The notes under the pieces are model-generated. The model searched no databases. It was not told the DNA's origin and was given only the letters and a program-made list of their open reading frames with translations. DNA of 64,000 nucleotides from positions 1,736,001 through 1,800,000 of the forward strand of contig CAVWEY010000003.1 in NCBI GenBank assembly GCA_963754135.1, read 5' to 3'. How positions within the stretch are numbered: position 1 is the stretch's first letter; every line of letters starts with the position of its first letter. Below, one piece after another: positions 63,377 through 64,000 of this stretch. A program made the translations under genes and the position numbers. The DNA comes from JAJFUI01 sp963754135. GTDB lineage: Bacteria; Planctomycetota; Planctomycetia; Pirellulales; Thermoguttaceae.

Positions 63377-64000
63377 ATGAAACAGGAAATGCTGATCAAC
63401 GTCGCGCAGCCGGAAGAATGCCGCATCGCGATCGTTGAGGACGGAGTGCTCGAAGAGCTGTACGTCGAACGCGCCGGACAAGACAATTACGTCGGCAACA
63501 TCTACAAGGGAGTCGTCGTCAACCTGGAGCCGAGCATCCAGGCGGCGTTCGTGGATTTTGGCGTGGGCCGGAACGGCTTCCTGCACGTCAGCGACGTCGA
63601 GCCGCAATACTTCCGCCAGGGCGGTTTCGATCCGGACAAGGCCCTCGGTCCGGCCGCTCCCCACCGTCCGCCCCGCCGCCAGAGCGAGTCGGCCGTGGGC
63701 GACGAGTTTGAGGAAGGCACCGAGGACGCCGAGCGGCCGCGGAATTACCGCTTCAGCGCGCGGCCCCGCTTCAAGCCGCCCATCCAGGAAATTTTCCGCC
63801 GCGGCGACGAAGTGCTCGTGCAGGTCATCAAGGAGGGGATCGGCACCAAGGGCCCGACGCTCTCGACCTACATCAGCATCCCCGGCCGCTACCTGGTGCT
63901 CATGCCCGCGCTGGGGCGGATCGGCGTCTCGCGGAAGATCGAGGACGAGGCCATCCGCCGCCGCCTCCGCGACATCATGATCGAGTTGAACCCGCCCAAA
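63377..64000 (+). CDS. rng: RNase E/G family ribonuclease, N-terminal part, cut by window edge
   Basis: 208 residues from ATG 63377 to the edge. MLINVAQPEECRIAIVEDGVLEELYVER is the RNase E/G start; NIYKGVVVNLEPSIQAAFVDFGVGRNGFLHVSDV is the S1 domain, followed by an acidic insert (EFEEGTEDAERP) and the second half of the fold, GDEVLVQVIKEGIGTKGPTLSTYISIPGRYLVLMP. The catalytic DNase I-like domain would follow outside. It processes rRNA and decays mRNA. The acidic insert in S1 is common in planctomycetes and cyanobacteria. Frame intact. Confidence 0.93.
   Translation, partial: MKQEMLINVAQPEECRIAIVEDGVLEELYVERAGQDNYVGNIYKGVVVNLEPSIQAAFVDFGVGRNGFLHVSDVEPQYFRQGGFDPDKALGPAAPHRPPRRQSESAVGDEFEEGTEDAERPRNYRFSARPRFKPPIQEIFRRGDEVLVQVIKEGIGTKGPTLSTYISIPGRYLVLMPALGRIGVSRKIEDEAIRRRLRDIMIELNPPK

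Noticed and set aside
1..64000. tRNA, rRNA and replication origin
   Set aside because: I looked for T-loop-like and other typical signatures by eye and found none; a dedicated tRNA or covariance search could still reveal a missed gene.

Overview
The window looks like a chromosomal segment of a GC-rich planctomycete, probably Pirellulales-like. The support is gene content: a pilin-like DUF1559 protein, a secreted protein opening with a VEPLEDRRLLA (LEPR-XLL-type) signature, a J-domain-like module (YKWLGISPGEQPPNHYRLLG), a DUF1598-type protein, secretin-like SWxDVGGxGSI proteins, an RNase H-like protein and many secreted metallopeptidases. This is inference from protein families; no rRNA or tRNA gene was seen.

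Layout. 0-5 kb: ROK kinase (edge), polysaccharide-export ABC transporter and two glycosyltransferases. 5-8 kb: CDP-alcohol phosphatidyltransferase, CdsA and DUF1559. 8-21 kb: a large FG-GAP/metalloprotease surface protein, rpsR, an RND efflux pair, DUF58, a glycoside hydrolase. 20.7-27.9 kb: URO-D-like protein, WecA/MraY-like transferase, GT2, and the dxr-rseP operon. 28-30.7 kb: a single-chain nuclease-methylase-specificity restriction enzyme. 30.7-34.5 kb: larC, a response regulator, a MazG-like protein and a lipoprotein hydrolase. 34.8-41.9 kb is the accessory region: an IS3 element sits in a J-domain-like gene, followed by a toxin-antitoxin remnant and a vsr-dcm-GHKL ATPase restriction operon that is visibly less GC-rich than its surroundings. 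42-59 kb: glgB, RNase H-like, DUF1598, parvulin, SpoIIM/RDD, M13 and M2/M3 peptidases, secretin-like protein, POT transporter. 59.4-62.5 kb: a regulatory phosphotransferase operon (hpf, EIIA, HPr, EI). The window ends with a DUF2344 protein and the start of an RNase E/G gene.

Three things cut across the window. (1) About twenty genes are broken by what looks like one-base indels while staying conserved on both sides, which points to sequence or assembly error more than to mass gene decay. Coordinates given for those genes span the restored reading frame. (2) There are at least fifteen families of short palindromes, mostly as inverted pairs around a short unique core and often led by GTAG, as in REP/BIME elements. 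Several lie in frame inside genes. (3) A second class is degenerate 7-nt-period tracts (units such as GGTTCAG, TTTGCAA, GGATGAA, GAATGAC, AAGACCT, GAGAGTC, TCAGAGG), again often as inverted pairs, at gene boundaries or within genes.
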